64,000 bases of DNA. Origin: Desulfovibrio intestinalis (lineage in GTDB: Bacteria > Desulfobacterota > Desulfovibrionia > Desulfovibrionales > Desulfovibrionaceae). A program made the position numbers and the translations under genes. Positions 37,356 through 47,989 of the stretch are shown in pieces. How positions within the stretch are numbered: position 1 is the first letter of the stretch; each line of letters opens with the position of its first letter. The stretch spans positions 124,001 through 188,000 of the forward strand of contig NZ_JACHGO010000004.1 in the NCBI RefSeq assembly GCF_014202345.1, read 5' to 3'. Under the pieces are notes generated by a model, which was not told where the DNA came from, ran no database searches, and worked only from the letters and a program-made list of their open reading frames with translations.

Positions 37356-37462
37356 TGAACGCGGTCAGGTCTGCCCTGATTTCGCGTTTGCGCCAGGAAA
37401 GGCAATGTCTATATGTGAATTTTAGAGCAACAACCTTGTGAGCGCGTATCATCACAAAAACA

Positions 37463-37495
37463 GACGGGCAGCCCCTGTCAAAGGGGCTGCCCGTC
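37463..37495 (-). terminator. Terminator after the split-Soret cytochrome gene
   Basis: A 13-bp stem (GACGGGCAGCCCC with its complement) and, on the minus strand, a following TGTTTTTG. It lies about 145 bases after the cytochrome stop codon. Confidence 0.7.
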
Positions 37496-37640
37496 TCAAC
37501 AATCGCGTCACGGGGTGAGGTTTCTGGTTATACTTTACCAAGCAGATCATTTATCCAGGGCGCGGCCCCTTATGCCGCTCGGCCAGAATAAAAATACCCC
37601 TTCACAAAGCTCACCAGAAAGCCTTTAGCAACTCTGCCGC

Positions 37641-38480
37641 CTATGGATGATTCAAAAACTTGTTCTGTGTAGCTGCCGTGCCGCTGTGGCACGGCGTGCA
37701 ATCCATGATGCCCTTGGCCCAGTTGGCATCATTGCCCTTGGTCATATGGCATTCGCCACAGTAGGTCACGGATTTCTGCATGGGAAAGGCGCTCTTGAAA
37801 TCCTTGCCCTGATCAATTTTGGCATTGATGATTTCAGCGGCCTTGAAAGCGGCGTCAGCAGTAAGACGCCCGCAACGTTCGCTACGCTGCTTGCTGTCAG
37901 CTTCCACCTTGTTTTCGTAACACCATTTGGACACGGAAATGTGGCAAAGTACGGAATCAGAGGCGCTCATGGGCATATCACCCTTGAAGCCCTGCGCCGC
38001 ATCGCCGGGATTGTAGACAGGCAGTTTGGTCACTTCGTACCAGCGGAACAGTTCGTTAACCATTGGATGTACTTCCTTGCGGCCCCAGAACAGCGAGAAG
38101 GAAGCTGCGGCTCCGTAAAGAGCTCCGCAAATGGTGCCCCAGTCAGAAATTCCTCCTTTGTTGGCTTCAAGCATGGCAAAGGGAAACTGATTGTAAGGCG
38201 CCCCGTATTTTTCGCCCATCAGGCCGACAATACTGTAAAAAGCGCCGAAACCACAGCCGAAGCCCTTGTGCCAGTAGCCTTCGTAAGCCACCTGGGCGCA
38301 TTCCTTGGGGTCAAGCTTGTGGGCTTTCCAGCCAAAGGCTCCACCCACCTGGTCAAAACGTCCTGCGGCCTGCTGCGTCTGCCCTGCAGCCTTGGCCTCA
38401 ACGCCTCCCAGTCCAAGCATAGCACCACCCACTGCAAGCCCGCCAAGGCCGCAGATAAGATCACGTCTGCCGATGTTCAC
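37641..38480 (-). CDS. Split-Soret diheme cytochrome c
   Basis: A 279-residue exported cytochrome. It starts with GTG at 38480 behind GGAGGAGAAAA. The signal peptide has twin arginines (GRRDLICGLGGLAVGG) and ends AKA near residue 31. The mature part (about 248 residues) matches the split-Soret cytochrome c of D. desulfuricans ATCC 27774 as I remember it, including its start AAGQTQQAAGRFDQVGGAFG. Two heme sites, CGECH and CTPCH, are near the C-terminus. In the known protein two subunits stack their hemes, giving the split spectrum; additional Cys residues (CGFG, CGAL, CHIS, CYEN) may bind an iron-sulfur cluster. The periplasmic role is not established, although links to nitrate growth have been proposed. 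Confidence 0.92.
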   Translation of the reverse strand: MNIGRRDLICGLGGLAVGGAMLGLGGVEAKAAGQTQQAAGRFDQVGGAFGWKAHKLDPKECAQVAYEGYWHKGFGCGFGAFYSIVGLMGEKYGAPYNQFPFAMLEANKGGISDWGTICGALYGAAASFSLFWGRKEVHPMVNELFRWYEVTKLPVYNPGDAAQGFKGDMPMSASDSVLCHISVSKWCYENKVEADSKQRSERCGRLTADAAFKAAEIINAKIDQGKDFKSAFPMQKSVTYCGECHMTKGNDANWAKGIMDCTPCHSGTAATQNKFLNHP

Positions 38481-38786
38481 TTTTCTCCTCCAGGTTATGT
38501 GTCTGCCGTGACACGGTTAGTTCATTAATTCACTACCAAGATTGAGAAAGAAAGGTCAATTATAAATACCCCCCCAAAAATGGTCTTTTTAAAACCTGGC
38601 TAAACACTTTTTATCGTTTTTTTTTGGCAATACTCTGGACGACCCGCAAGAAAGACTTACATATACCTCGCAGTTGGGCAGCCAGCTGCCAGAATTTACA
38701 GCGCGCGCCGTTCCAGCAGTTCAATGGCCGGGCCGGTCGCAGCGCAAATACACACGAGAAAAGCTTTCCCCGAGGAGGATCACCAT
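38481..38786. promoter_or_regulatory. Divergent control region of split-Soret cytochrome and dnaK
   Basis: About 305 bases, AT-rich near 38520-38630, between divergent genes. No CIRCE-type inverted repeat (TTAGCACTC with GAGTGCTAA) was found, so HrcA control of dnaK from this segment is not supported. Confidence 0.4.
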
Positions 38787-40700
38787 ATGTCCAAGATTAT
38801 CGGTATTGACCTGGGTACCACCAACTCCTGCGTATATGTTATGGAGGGCAAGGACCCTAAATGCATCACCAACCCTGAAGGCGGCCGCACCACCCCTTCC
38901 GTGGTGGCCTTTACAGATAAGGAACGCCTGGTGGGCGACATCGCCAAGCGTCAGGCTGTTACCAACCCCACGCGTACCGTCTTCGCCATCAAGCGTCTGA
39001 TGGGGCGCAAGTATGACAGCCCCGAAGTGGAACGCTGGAAGGAACACAGCCCTTACGACATCGTCAAAGCCCCCAATGGCGACGCCGGTGTTGAAGTGGA
39101 TGGCCGTACCTACAGCTCCCCTGAAATTTCGGCTATGATCCTGGCCAAGTTGAAGGCCGACGCGGAAGCCTACCTGGGTGAAACAGTGACCGAAGCCGTT
39201 ATTACGGTTCCGGCCTACTTCAACGACGCCCAGCGTCAGGCCACCAAGGACGCGGGCCGCATTGCGGGCCTTGAAGTCAAGCGTATCATCAACGAGCCCA
39301 CGGCCGCTTCGCTGGCCTACGGCGCGGACAAGAAGGCCAACGAAAAAATCGCCGTCTTCGACCTTGGCGGCGGCACGTTTGATATTTCCATTCTGGAAGT
39401 GGGCGACAACGTTGTTGAAGTGCGCGCCACCAATGGTGACACCTTCCTGGGCGGCGAAGACTTCGACCAGCGCATCATCAACTTCCTTGTGGAAGAGTTT
39501 AAGAAAGAAAACGGCATTGACCTGTCCAAGGACAGCATGGCTCTGCAACGCCTGAAGGAAGCCGCTGAAAAGGCCAAGAAAGACCTTTCCACCTCTATGG
39601 AAACCGAAGTCAATCTGCCCTTTATCACTGCTGACCAGAACGGCCCCAAGCACATGCTCATGAAGATCAGCCGCGCCAAGCTGGAATCCCTTGTGGGCGA
39701 TCTGGTGGAAAGCACCACCGAACCCTGCAAAAAGGCCCTGGCCGACGCTGGCATGACCGCCGATCAGATCGACGAAGTCATCCTCGTGGGCGGCATGACC
39801 CGTATGCCCCTTGTGCAGCAGGTCGTTGGCAAGTTCTTCGGCAAGGAACCCAACCGCTCCGTCAACCCTGACGAAGTGGTGGCTATGGGCGCTGCCATTC
39901 AGGGCGGCATCCTCAGCGGCGACGTGAAGGACGTGCTGCTGCTCGACGTGACCCCGCTTTCCCTTGGTATTGAAACCATGGGCAGCGTGTTCACCAAGCT
40001 TATCGAGCGCAACACCACCATTCCCACGCGCAAGAGCCAGGTGTTCACGACGGCTTCGGACAATCAGCCCTCGGTGTCCATCCACGTGCTTCAGGGTGAA
40101 CGGCCAATGGCTGGCGACAATATGACCCTGGCCCGTTTCGACCTCACGGGCATTCCCCCGGCGCCCCGTGGCGTGCCGCAGGTTGAAGTGTCTTTTGACA
40201 TCGACGCCAACGGTATCGTTAACGTGTCCGCCAAGGATATGGGTACCGGCAAGGAACAGTCCATCAAGATCACCGCTTCTTCCGGTCTGTCCGAAGACGA
40301 CATCCAGAAGCTGGTGCGCGAGGCTGAAACCCACGCTGATGAAGACAAGAAGAAGCAGGAGCTCATTGAAGCCCGCAACCACGCTGACAGCCTTATTTAC
40401 GGCACTGAGAAATCTTTGGCCGATCTGGGCGACAAAGCTGATGCCGCGCTCAAGAGCGATATTGAAACCAAGATCACCGATCTGCGCAAGCTGATGGAAG
40501 GCGAAGACGCTGCTGCCATCAAGGCTTCCACGGACGAACTGGCCAAGGCATCGCATAAGCTTGCCGAGCAGCTGTACCAGCAGCAGGCCCAGCAGACTGG
40601 CGGCCAGCCTGGCCCCGACGCGGGCGCGGCCGAAGGCCAGCCCCACGGCAATGCCGCAGACGACGTAGTTGACGCCGACTACACGGAAGTGAAGAAGTAA
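38787..40700 (+). CDS. dnaK: Molecular chaperone DnaK (Hsp70)
   Basis: A 637-residue Hsp70. The ATPase domain shows [48 protein letters not shown] and the hinge [14 protein letters not shown]; the substrate domain begins after [13 protein letters not shown]. The disordered Gln/Gly/Ala tail ends [13 protein letters not shown], matching the usual EVKK end. GAGGAGG precedes the ATG at 38787. dnaJ is not adjacent; a dnaJ gene lies 7.6 kb downstream. No grpE is seen in the window. A long antisense frame is a shadow. Confidence 0.98.
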   Translation: MSKIIGIDLGTTNSCVYVMEGKDPKCITNPEGGRTTPSVVAFTDKERLVGDIAKRQAVTNPTRTVFAIKRLMGRKYDSPEVERWKEHSPYDIVKAPNGDAGVEVDGRTYSSPEISAMILAKLKADAEAYLGETVTEAVITVPAYFNDAQRQATKDAGRIAGLEVKRIINEPTAASLAYGADKKANEKIAVFDLGGGTFDISILEVGDNVVEVRATNGDTFLGGEDFDQRIINFLVEEFKKENGIDLSKDSMALQRLKEAAEKAKKDLSTSMETEVNLPFITADQNGPKHMLMKISRAKLESLVGDLVESTTEPCKKALADAGMTADQIDEVILVGGMTRMPLVQQVVGKFFGKEPNRSVNPDEVVAMGAAIQGGILSGDVKDVLLLDVTPLSLGIETMGSVFTKLIERNTTIPTRKSQVFTTASDNQPSVSIHVLQGERPMAGDNMTLARFDLTGIPPAPRGVPQVEVSFDIDANGIVNVSAKDMGTGKEQSIKITASSGLSEDDIQKLVREAETHADEDKKKQELIEARNHADSLIYGTEKSLADLGDKADAALKSDIETKITDLRKLMEGEDAAAIKASTDELAKASHKLAEQLYQQQAQQTGGQPGPDAGAAEGQPHGNAADDVVDADYTEVKK

Positions 40701-40809
40701 GCACGGTACCATCCCGTCCGCTCACGCCAGCGATGCGTCTTCGTCCAAAGACAGGCCGGGCCGCTAGATGCGCTTGAGTGAACTTGCCTCAATTCCTCCA
40801 CTGTACTAA

Positions 40810-40840
40810 AAAGGTCTGGCTCCCTGTGAGCCAGACCTTT
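40810..40840 (+). terminator. Stem-loop after dnaK
   Basis: AAAGGTCTGGCTC pairs perfectly with GAGCCAGACCTTT around CCTGT, 110 bases after the dnaK stop codon. Confidence 0.75.
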
Positions 40841-40871
40841 GTCGTTGGTAGGCATGAGGCCTTTCGTTTGT

Positions 40872-41021
40872 CTGGAGCAGATTAACTTTCAGAATATGTT
40901 TTCTCAAAGTTTACGACACGCTTGCTACGGCGTTTCACCGCGCTAATAAATAGCGCTTACGCCTCCACGGCGGGCGTCTGCTCACGCAGCCACCTGAGCA
41001 TTTCAAAGCTGTAGTGCTCTA
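40872..41021 (+). repeat. CTAGAGCA element, class II
   Basis: A 150-base class II copy. It runs from CTGGAGCAGATTAACTTTC to AGCTGTAGTGCTCTA. The core GCGCTTACGCCTCCACGGCG / GTCTGCTCACGCAGCCACC recurs at 55239-55388 and reversed at 35289-35482. Confidence 0.9.
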
Positions 41022-41045
41022 ATAATTATCCTGCCGGAGGATACT

Positions 41046-42410
41046 GTGCGTATATCCACGACGTGTAGCCGCGCCCTCACGCGCCTGACGCTTGGCCTAC
41101 TGGCTCTCATGCTGCTCGGCAGCCTCAGCGCCTGCAAAATGCCTTTCACCGGCCAGCAATCCCCCGTGGCCCCTGCACGCCCGGTTGCCCCGGCCAGTGC
41201 CGGAACCTGCGTGGCCTTGGCCCTGCCCGCCTCTGGCCCATACGCCCCCATTGGCAGCAAAATCCGCCAGGGCGCACAAATGGCCCAAAAAGAAATGGCG
41301 GCCAATGGCGTTAACATGCGCCTTGAAATCGTCAATACAGAAGCCCCGGACTGGCTGCAAAAGCTCAAGGCACTGCCGCCGTCCTGCGCAGTGGTGGGCG
41401 GCCCCCTTCAGGCATCCAATTACGCACAGGCCCGCAATGCCGGAGCCACGGCCGAACGCGCCTTTTTCACATTTTTACCATCGCTGGAGCAGGGTGACGA
41501 AGGCACGCGTGCCTGGCGCTTTTTTCCCAGCCCGCAGGACCAGATTGACGCCCTCATCGGCTTTGCCTCGGACGGCCTGAACATCCGCAGCTACGGAGCC
41601 TTTTATCCTGCCGACGCTTATGGCGCACGCATGACGGGCCTGATGGAGCAAACGCTCTACAAGCGCAATATGGCGTTGCAAAAGGCCTCCTATAACCCCG
41701 GCGATCCCACTTCGTGGAGCACGGCTGTGGCTCCGCTCATCAACGCCAAGACGCCCGAAGGCAGCAGCACGCCCGTGCCGCAAACCGCCTTTGAAGCACT
41801 GTTTTTGCCCGATTCGTGGAAAAATATGGAAATGCTGACCACAAGCCTGCTCTACAACGGCGAAGACCGCCTTGTATTGCTTGGCACGACATTGTGGGAA
41901 CAAGGCCTTTCCGGCAAGGTTGTCAACGCGCCTGAAAAGTATGCTCTGGCGGTCTTTCCAGCTGCCTGGAACCCCGCCCGCGCGCCTCGCGCGCTTCAGG
42001 GCCCCGGTTCGGACTTCTGGACAGCTCTTGGCTATGACTTCGCCCGCTTCGCAGTAAGCCTTGGCCTCAATTCGCGTCTCAGCGCACCGGAAGTGACGGC
42101 CCGCGCCCAGCGCGCCTCGCAGATGGTCTGGGGCATGGCCCCCATCACATGGGACAATGCCGGGGTGGCGCACCAGAACCTCTTTGTCTTCGGCGTGTCT
42201 TCCACGGGTATGGTTCCTGTCAACCTTGAAGAGTTCCGGCAGACGCACAGCAACATACTGCAACAGTCGGCGCTGCGCATGCAGGGCCTGCCGCCAGTGG
42301 ATGCCACGGGCAATCCGGTTACGCCGGGTACAGGGCAGCAGCCGACGCTGCAGCCCATCGGCACGACGCCGAAGCCCTCGTACAAGCTCAGCCTGCCCTC
42401 AAGCATGTAG
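41046..42410 (+). CDS. LpoA-like penicillin-binding protein activator / periplasmic-binding-fold lipoprotein
   Basis: A 454-residue lipoprotein starting with GTG at 41046, 9 bases after GGAGG. The signal peptide ends in the lipobox LSAC (Cys30). The rest has the type 1 periplasmic-binding fold seen in LppC/LpoA and in amino acid ABC receptors: VALALPASGPYAPIGSKIRQGAQMAQ, then AVVGGPLQASNYAQ and IRSYGAFYPADAYGARMTG. LpoA relatives stimulate penicillin-binding protein 1A from the outer membrane. Absence of transporter genes nearby favours that kind of role over ABC uptake, but it is an inference. The tail is Pro/Thr/Gln-rich. Confidence 0.75.
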   Translation: MRISTTCSRALTRLTLGLLALMLLGSLSACKMPFTGQQSPVAPARPVAPASAGTCVALALPASGPYAPIGSKIRQGAQMAQKEMAANGVNMRLEIVNTEAPDWLQKLKALPPSCAVVGGPLQASNYAQARNAGATAERAFFTFLPSLEQGDEGTRAWRFFPSPQDQIDALIGFASDGLNIRSYGAFYPADAYGARMTGLMEQTLYKRNMALQKASYNPGDPTSWSTAVAPLINAKTPEGSSTPVPQTAFEALFLPDSWKNMEMLTTSLLYNGEDRLVLLGTTLWEQGLSGKVVNAPEKYALAVFPAAWNPARAPRALQGPGSDFWTALGYDFARFAVSLGLNSRLSAPEVTARAQRASQMVWGMAPITWDNAGVAHQNLFVFGVSSTGMVPVNLEEFRQTHSNILQQSALRMQGLPPVDATGNPVTPGTGQQPTLQPIGTTPKPSYKLSLPSSM

Positions 42411-42414
42411 CGCA

Positions 42415-42672
42415 GAGGAACTTTGAGAATATGCATTCTCAAAGTTCAGGACATACCTGTTGAGCGGCCTGACCGCGCTAGAGCAGAAGAACTTTGAAAT
42501 GCACTGCATTTCAAAGTTGTCATCCTGCCGGAAGATGCGATTTTCGGCAGGATCCACGCCGCGTTGCGGCAGCCGCTGCCCGCAGGGCTTGCCTGAAACA
42601 ACGTTTACAGCCTCCACGGCGGGCGTCTGTTCACACAGTCGTCAGAGTATTTTCAGGGTGAAGGTACTCCAG
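42415..42672 (+). repeat. Nested CTAGAGCA elements (class I inside class II)
   Basis: From 42415 the sequence follows the left half of a class II element (AACTTTGAGAATATGCATTC to GACCGCG). At 42478 a class I start, CTAGAGCAGAAGAACTTTGA, begins with its CCGGAAGATGCGATTTTCGG hairpin. From about 42600 the right half of class II returns (GCCTCCACGGCGGGCGTCTG to GGTACTCCA). The simplest reading is a class I copy inserted in a class II copy. Confidence 0.75.
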
Positions 42673-42737
42673 AATATCATCCCCAGCCCGGCGGCCTCTT
42701 CTTGGGAAGCAGCCGGGCCAGGGCAAAGGACCTCATA

Positions 42738-43034
42738 ATGTCAGAGAACAAAGGTATCGGTTCAAAAGAAGTGGCCCACATGGCCCAACTCTCGCGTCTC
42801 AGCGTCAGTGAGCAGGAACAGGAACTTTTCGCCCGGCAGCTGGGCGACATCCTCGGCTATATGGACGTACTGGCCAAGGTGGACACCAGCGCGGTTGAGC
42901 CCCTGTACAGCCCGGTGCGGCACGAGTCTGCCGCACGGCAGGACGTGGCCGCCCAGGTGCGCACCCGTCAGGAAGTGCTGGCCAACGCCCCTGAGGCCGA
43001 CGGCGAATACTTCATGGTGCCGCGCATCGTCTAG
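42738..43034 (+). CDS. gatC: Asp-tRNA(Asn)/Glu-tRNA(Gln) amidotransferase subunit C
   Basis: A 98-residue subunit that clamps GatA and GatB. The family helix VAHMAQLSRLSVSEQEQELFARQLGDILGYMDVL and the extended VDTSAVEPLYSP segment are visible, ending in YFMVPRIV. AAAGGACCTCATA precedes the ATG at 42738. gatA follows after 103 bases. gatB is not in the window. Confidence 0.94.
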   Translation: MSENKGIGSKEVAHMAQLSRLSVSEQEQELFARQLGDILGYMDVLAKVDTSAVEPLYSPVRHESAARQDVAAQVRTRQEVLANAPEADGEYFMVPRIV

Positions 43035-43137
43035 GCAGCGGCCGGAGCAGTTATTTTTATAGTGCTCTGAAGCCCTACTTCTGGCGTCCTGTTTTTTATT
43101 CACGCAAATACTACAAGCGGAACCCTTGAGAAGACCC

Positions 43138-44598
<1,461 letters not shown>

Positions 44599-44690
44599 GA
44601 GTAAATCGTAATACATAGAAAATGCCGGGCGAAGTAAAAACACCAGACGAACAGTGATGTCTGTTGCATGACATCTCATGGAGGTATGAC

Positions 44691-45245
44691 GTGAAGAAAG
44701 CTCTTGTCATAATCGACGTGCAGAACGATTACTTCCCCGGCGGAAAGATGGAACTGGAAGGAAGCGACAAGGCCGGAGCCAAGGCGGGCCTGTTGCTTGA
44801 AACGTTCAGGAAATTGCAGCTGCCAGTCATACATGTGCAGCATGTGGCCCTGCAGCCTGGTGCCACGTTTTTTCTGCCGGACACTGAAGGGGTTAAAATC
44901 CACAGCAGTGTGCAGCCGAAAAGCGGCGAAGCTGTGGTCATCAAGCATTTTCCCAATTCGTTTCGTGAAACGACGCTGAAAAAACATCTGGATGACAACG
45001 GCATCACGCAGCTGGTTCTGGCCGGAATGATGTCGCACATGTGCGTGGATACCACGATTCGTGCGGCTTTTGACCTCGGCTATACCTGCACTCTCGCACA
45101 CGATGCCTGCGCCACAAGAACACTGGCCTTTGCTGACAAAAGCGTGGCGGCGGAACAGGTGCATCTGTCTTTCATGGCCGCCTTGAACGGCGTGTTTGCA
45201 GCCGTGCGCTCCACAGAAGATATACGCAAAGAGTTATTGGCATAA
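44691..45245 (+). CDS. Isochorismatase-fold cysteine hydrolase
   Basis: A 184-residue protein starting with GTG at 44691 behind GGAGG; a frame open upstream lacks a site. The family's catalytic Asp is in ALVIIDVQNDYFPGGKME, the Lys in AVVIKHFPNSF and the nucleophile Cys in GMMSHMCVDTTIRAAFDLG. The cis-peptide segment before Cys is typical of nicotinamidase-like hydrolases. The substrate is unknown, as the fold covers nicotinamide, isochorismate, carbamates and others. A clear terminator follows about 110 bases downstream. Confidence 0.85.
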   Translation: MKKALVIIDVQNDYFPGGKMELEGSDKAGAKAGLLLETFRKLQLPVIHVQHVALQPGATFFLPDTEGVKIHSSVQPKSGEAVVIKHFPNSFRETTLKKHLDDNGITQLVLAGMMSHMCVDTTIRAAFDLGYTCTLAHDACATRTLAFADKSVAAEQVHLSFMAALNGVFAAVRSTEDIRKELLA

Positions 45246-45358
45246 CGACGAAAAAGCACACCTGCGGGATGAATGACCTGCTTTGCCGGCGTACTGCCCA
45301 ATGATCCAATAGACTGCACACCGCCAGCCCGTAGAACGCAGGGCGGTTTCAAAAGATT

Positions 45359-45408
45359 TCGGCCAGCCTTCTCTCAATGTAATGAGGAAAGCTGGCCGAT
45401 TTTTTTTT
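45359..45408 (+). terminator. Terminator after the isochorismatase-fold gene
   Basis: TCGGCCAGC pairs with GCTGGCCGA, followed by a run of nine T. Confidence 0.85.
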
Positions 45409-45412
45409 GTTA

Positions 45413-45470
45413 TGTGGATTCTGTCGAAAGTTACATTTTCTGGCTGAATGACAATTTTGAAATGTACGGC
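45413..45470 (-). repeat. Decayed reversed fragment of a class I element
   Basis: The reverse complement reads TACATTTCAAAATTGTCATT, then a GAAAATG / CGACAGAATCC part, matching the left-middle of class I elements with several changes. Neither terminal CTAGAGCA end is kept. Confidence 0.55.
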
Positions 45471-45509
45471 ACAAGCAAGGGGCTTATACGGCCATGCCGG
45501 GACCGATGG

Positions 45510-45824
45510 TCACGAAGAAAACTTCATCATTACAAGCCCTGTCACAATAAGCGCTGCCGCGCCTATGCGCATGGCATTGGCGGGTTCGCCCAGCACAAGA
45601 ATGCCCAGCAAAAATGCGCCCACAGCGCCTATGCCTGTCCAGATGGTATAGGCAGTTCCCAGAGGCAGACTCTTCATGGCGATAGACAGCAGCGTAAAAC
45701 TGGCTATCATTGCCACAATGGTAAGAATAGAAGGAACGGGCTTGGTGAAACCAAGCGACAGTTTCATTGTATACGCCCAGGCGACCTCAAGCAGGCCAGC
45801 TACAAAAAGAAAAATCCAGGCCAT
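45510..45824 (-). CDS. gdx: SMR family guanidinium exporter (SugE/Gdx type)
   Basis: A 104-residue small multidrug resistance protein with four membrane helices. The key Glu is in GLLEVAWAYTMKLS (residue 13), and the SugE-type WTGIGAVGAFLLGILVLGEP block is present. SugE-type members are now known as Gdx, exporting guanidinium against protons as antiparallel dimers. CAAGGAG precedes the ATG. A guanidine-II riboswitch sits just upstream, which supports this substrate directly. Confidence 0.92.
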   Translation of the reverse strand: MAWIFLFVAGLLEVAWAYTMKLSLGFTKPVPSILTIVAMIASFTLLSIAMKSLPLGTAYTIWTGIGAVGAFLLGILVLGEPANAMRIGAAALIVTGLVMMKFSS

Positions 45825-45845
45825 CGCGGCTCTCCTTGTTCAGAG

Positions 45846-45895
45846 CCGGGTCGTCCCGGATTATATACCCTTGATGGGGGAGGTCGTCCTCACCT
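45846..45895 (-). promoter_or_regulatory. Guanidine-II (mini-ykkC) riboswitch
   Basis: On the minus strand two adjacent hairpins both carry the diagnostic ACGA loop: GAGG-ACGA-CCTC (45880-45891) and CCGGG-ACGA-CCCGG (45846-45859). They end about 20 bases before the gdx start, next to its ribosome binding site, so translational control by guanidine is likely. The pair of ACGR-loop hairpins is the known signature of this class. Confidence 0.9.
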
Positions 45896-46005
45896 GCTTT
45901 CTATATAAGCGCAGATGCCGTGTTGTCCAGCTCGGTAAACCTTGCACAGCAGCAAAACTTGATACACGCGGATACAGCCAGAATACGGCAAGGTCAGAAA
46001 AATCG

Positions 46006-46917
46006 CTAATCAAGAATGTAGCGCATGGGGTTCACTGGAACACCGTTCAGGCGCACTTCGTAATGCAAATGCGGGCCAGTGGTTCTTCCGCTCATGCCCA
46101 CATTGCCGATGACCTGCCCGCGCTTGACCCACACACCGACGGGCACGGCGCAACGCTGCATGTGACCATACTTGGTGATGACCCCGCCGCCATGATTGAT
46201 TTCAATGCTCTGGCCGTACGCGCCGTCAGGCCCGGACTGTGTAACCAGCCCCTGCGCGGGTGCAACTATTGGCGTGCCTATGCGGTTGGTGATATCCAGC
46301 CCCTTGTGGAACTGCCCCCGCCCGCCAAAAGGCGACGAGCGCCAGCCAAAGCTGGAAGAGACAAAGCCCACCACAGGCCAGATTGTTGGCATGGAAGAGA
46401 GCGCATCGCGGTTTTCACGCAGGGCCAGCAAAAGATCCTGCTGGCGCACTTCTTCAAGCCGGGCGGATTCCGAAAGCCGTTCAAGAAAATCCTGCATTTT
46501 GCGGGCAGCAAGTTCCTGCCGGTGCAGGGGCAAATAGGTGCGGGAAAAATCGCCCACAACATCAAGGCCGCCGCCAGCATCGGCAGGATCTTTTTCCATA
46601 TTCATCATGATGCGCAGCTTGGAGTCGAAGCTCTGAACCCGCTGCAAATCGCGGCTCACCTGTGAAATACGTTCGGCCAGATTGACAAGCTGACGGCGCT
46701 GTTCGCTGATGACGCGCTGGGCGCCTTCAAGGTCGTCGTCAAGATGGCGCGACTCGAGCCAGGCTCGTAGCAGCCAGACATTGCAGACCGCCAGCGCCAG
46801 CACAAAAACGCAGGCAAAAAAACCGAGCCAGCCGCGCATCCGAAGGTTGCGGCTGCCGCTGCGGCCTTCCTTGAATATGACAATATGATATTTGCCAAAA
46901 AGCATGTGCGGCAACAT
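46006..46917 (-). CDS. Membrane-anchored M23 family (LytM-like) peptidase
   Basis: A 303-residue protein. One membrane helix (residues about 29-50) is followed by a coiled coil (about 55-90) and a C-terminal M23 domain. The zinc motif HxxxD is in FHKGLDITN, and HLH is in GPHLHYEVRLNG; SFGWRSSPFGG is the usual lead-in. It should be a peptidoglycan endopeptidase or an activator in the cell envelope. The start is uncertain: ATG at 46917 and ATG at 46905 are both without a clear ribosome binding site. Confidence 0.85.
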   Translation of the reverse strand: MLPHMLFGKYHIVIFKEGRSGSRNLRMRGWLGFFACVFVLALAVCNVWLLRAWLESRHLDDDLEGAQRVISEQRRQLVNLAERISQVSRDLQRVQSFDSKLRIMMNMEKDPADAGGGLDVVGDFSRTYLPLHRQELAARKMQDFLERLSESARLEEVRQQDLLLALRENRDALSSMPTIWPVVGFVSSSFGWRSSPFGGRGQFHKGLDITNRIGTPIVAPAQGLVTQSGPDGAYGQSIEINHGGGVITKYGHMQRCAVPVGVWVKRGQVIGNVGMSGRTTGPHLHYEVRLNGVPVNPMRYILD

Positions 46918-46986
46918 TAGGGGGCCGAGGCGGCACTGTCAATGCAAGAAAATTGGCCACCACACATTGGGCCGCCCAGCCTTGCC

Positions 46987-47757
46987 TTATTCATCTTCGG
47001 GTGCGTCCTGGCGGGCCGCGCTACTGCTTTTCTCCAGCTGCCAGCGGGTCAGACCGTTGAGAACACAACGGCGGCCATCCTTGGTGACGGCATAAAGATG
47101 TTCCAGAGTCTGCGCCATGTCGCTTCTGGCCGTCCTGCCAGCCGAAGGGCAGTCATTGGCCCACACGGGCAGCCCCCACTGGCGCGCCGCCTGACGGATA
47201 TATTTTTTTTCCACAAGCATGAGCGGGCGGATAAGCTGCAACTGGCCGTTAAAGAACGGCTCGTTCATGCTCATGCCGTCCACACGGCCATTGCGGCAAA
47301 GGTTCATAAAAAATGTCTCTACCAGATCTTCGGCGTTGTGCCCCAAAGCCAGATGGGTGAGCTTGTACTGCGCGCAAAGCTCAAAGAGCCTTTTGCGGCG
47401 CAGCCATGCACAACGAAAACAGGCCGAGCGGCGCAGGTTTTTCTCTGAATGGGCATCAGGGCCGTGCGTCGTGACCTCAACATGAGCAGGAATGCCATGC
47501 TCGGCCAGCCAGGGCAAAAGAGCCGCATGGCTTTGATCGTCAAAACCGGGGTTGAGATGCAGGGCCATCATTTCAAAGCGAAAAGGTACGATTCCCTGGC
47601 GAATTTTAAGGGTCTTCAGCAAAACAAAGCTGTCTACGCCGCCAGAGGCCGCCACACCAACCCTGCAGCCGGGCCAGAGCATATTTGTCATCTGCATGGC
47701 CTTGCCTGCGCTTTTTACGCACACTTCCTGCGCGAAAGACCTTTTTTCTCTGCTCAT
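46987..47757 (-). CDS. ttcA: TtcA-like tRNA thiolation ATPase
   Basis: A 256-residue PP-loop ATPase of the TtcA/TtuA group, which puts sulfur on tRNA bases (2-thiocytidine-32 for TtcA). The PP-loop is VAASGGVDSFVLL, a CxxC occurs in SACFRCAWLRRK, and ALGHNAEDLVETFFMNL follows. A late Cys (NDCPSAGRT) is placed like the third cluster ligand. AAGGAG lies 10 bases before the ATG at 47757. Exact modification site is inferred from similarity; a related TtcA-family function is possible. Confidence 0.82.
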   Translation of the reverse strand: MSREKRSFAQEVCVKSAGKAMQMTNMLWPGCRVGVAASGGVDSFVLLKTLKIRQGIVPFRFEMMALHLNPGFDDQSHAALLPWLAEHGIPAHVEVTTHGPDAHSEKNLRRSACFRCAWLRRKRLFELCAQYKLTHLALGHNAEDLVETFFMNLCRNGRVDGMSMNEPFFNGQLQLIRPLMLVEKKYIRQAARQWGLPVWANDCPSAGRTARSDMAQTLEHLYAVTKDGRRCVLNGLTRWQLEKSSSAARQDAPEDE

Positions 47758-47989
47758 GACTGGCAATCTCCTTCAAAATCGTCTATGTAACCGGGGCTTC
47801 CCGGCATGCTTGACAGTGTCAATGGCGGCCTATATCATATCTTATTTCAGCAGGCAAAGCCTGCTCTAGGCGTATTCCACGCCCGGCCCTTTACAAATGG
47901 TCGGGCGGTATTATTTCTCAAAAATGAACTGTGGCGGATACTTTTCGCCTCAGCCTGCGGCCCACAGCCGCACACACTACGGAGGCAGC

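Noticed and set aside
38481-38786. Possible CIRCE operator before dnaK
   Set aside because: No TTAGCACTC/GAGTGCTAA inverted repeat was found.
38721-40712. 663-codon open frame antisense to dnaK
   Set aside because: Same reason: a shadow of the codon bias of dnaK, with no start signal or recognisable domain.
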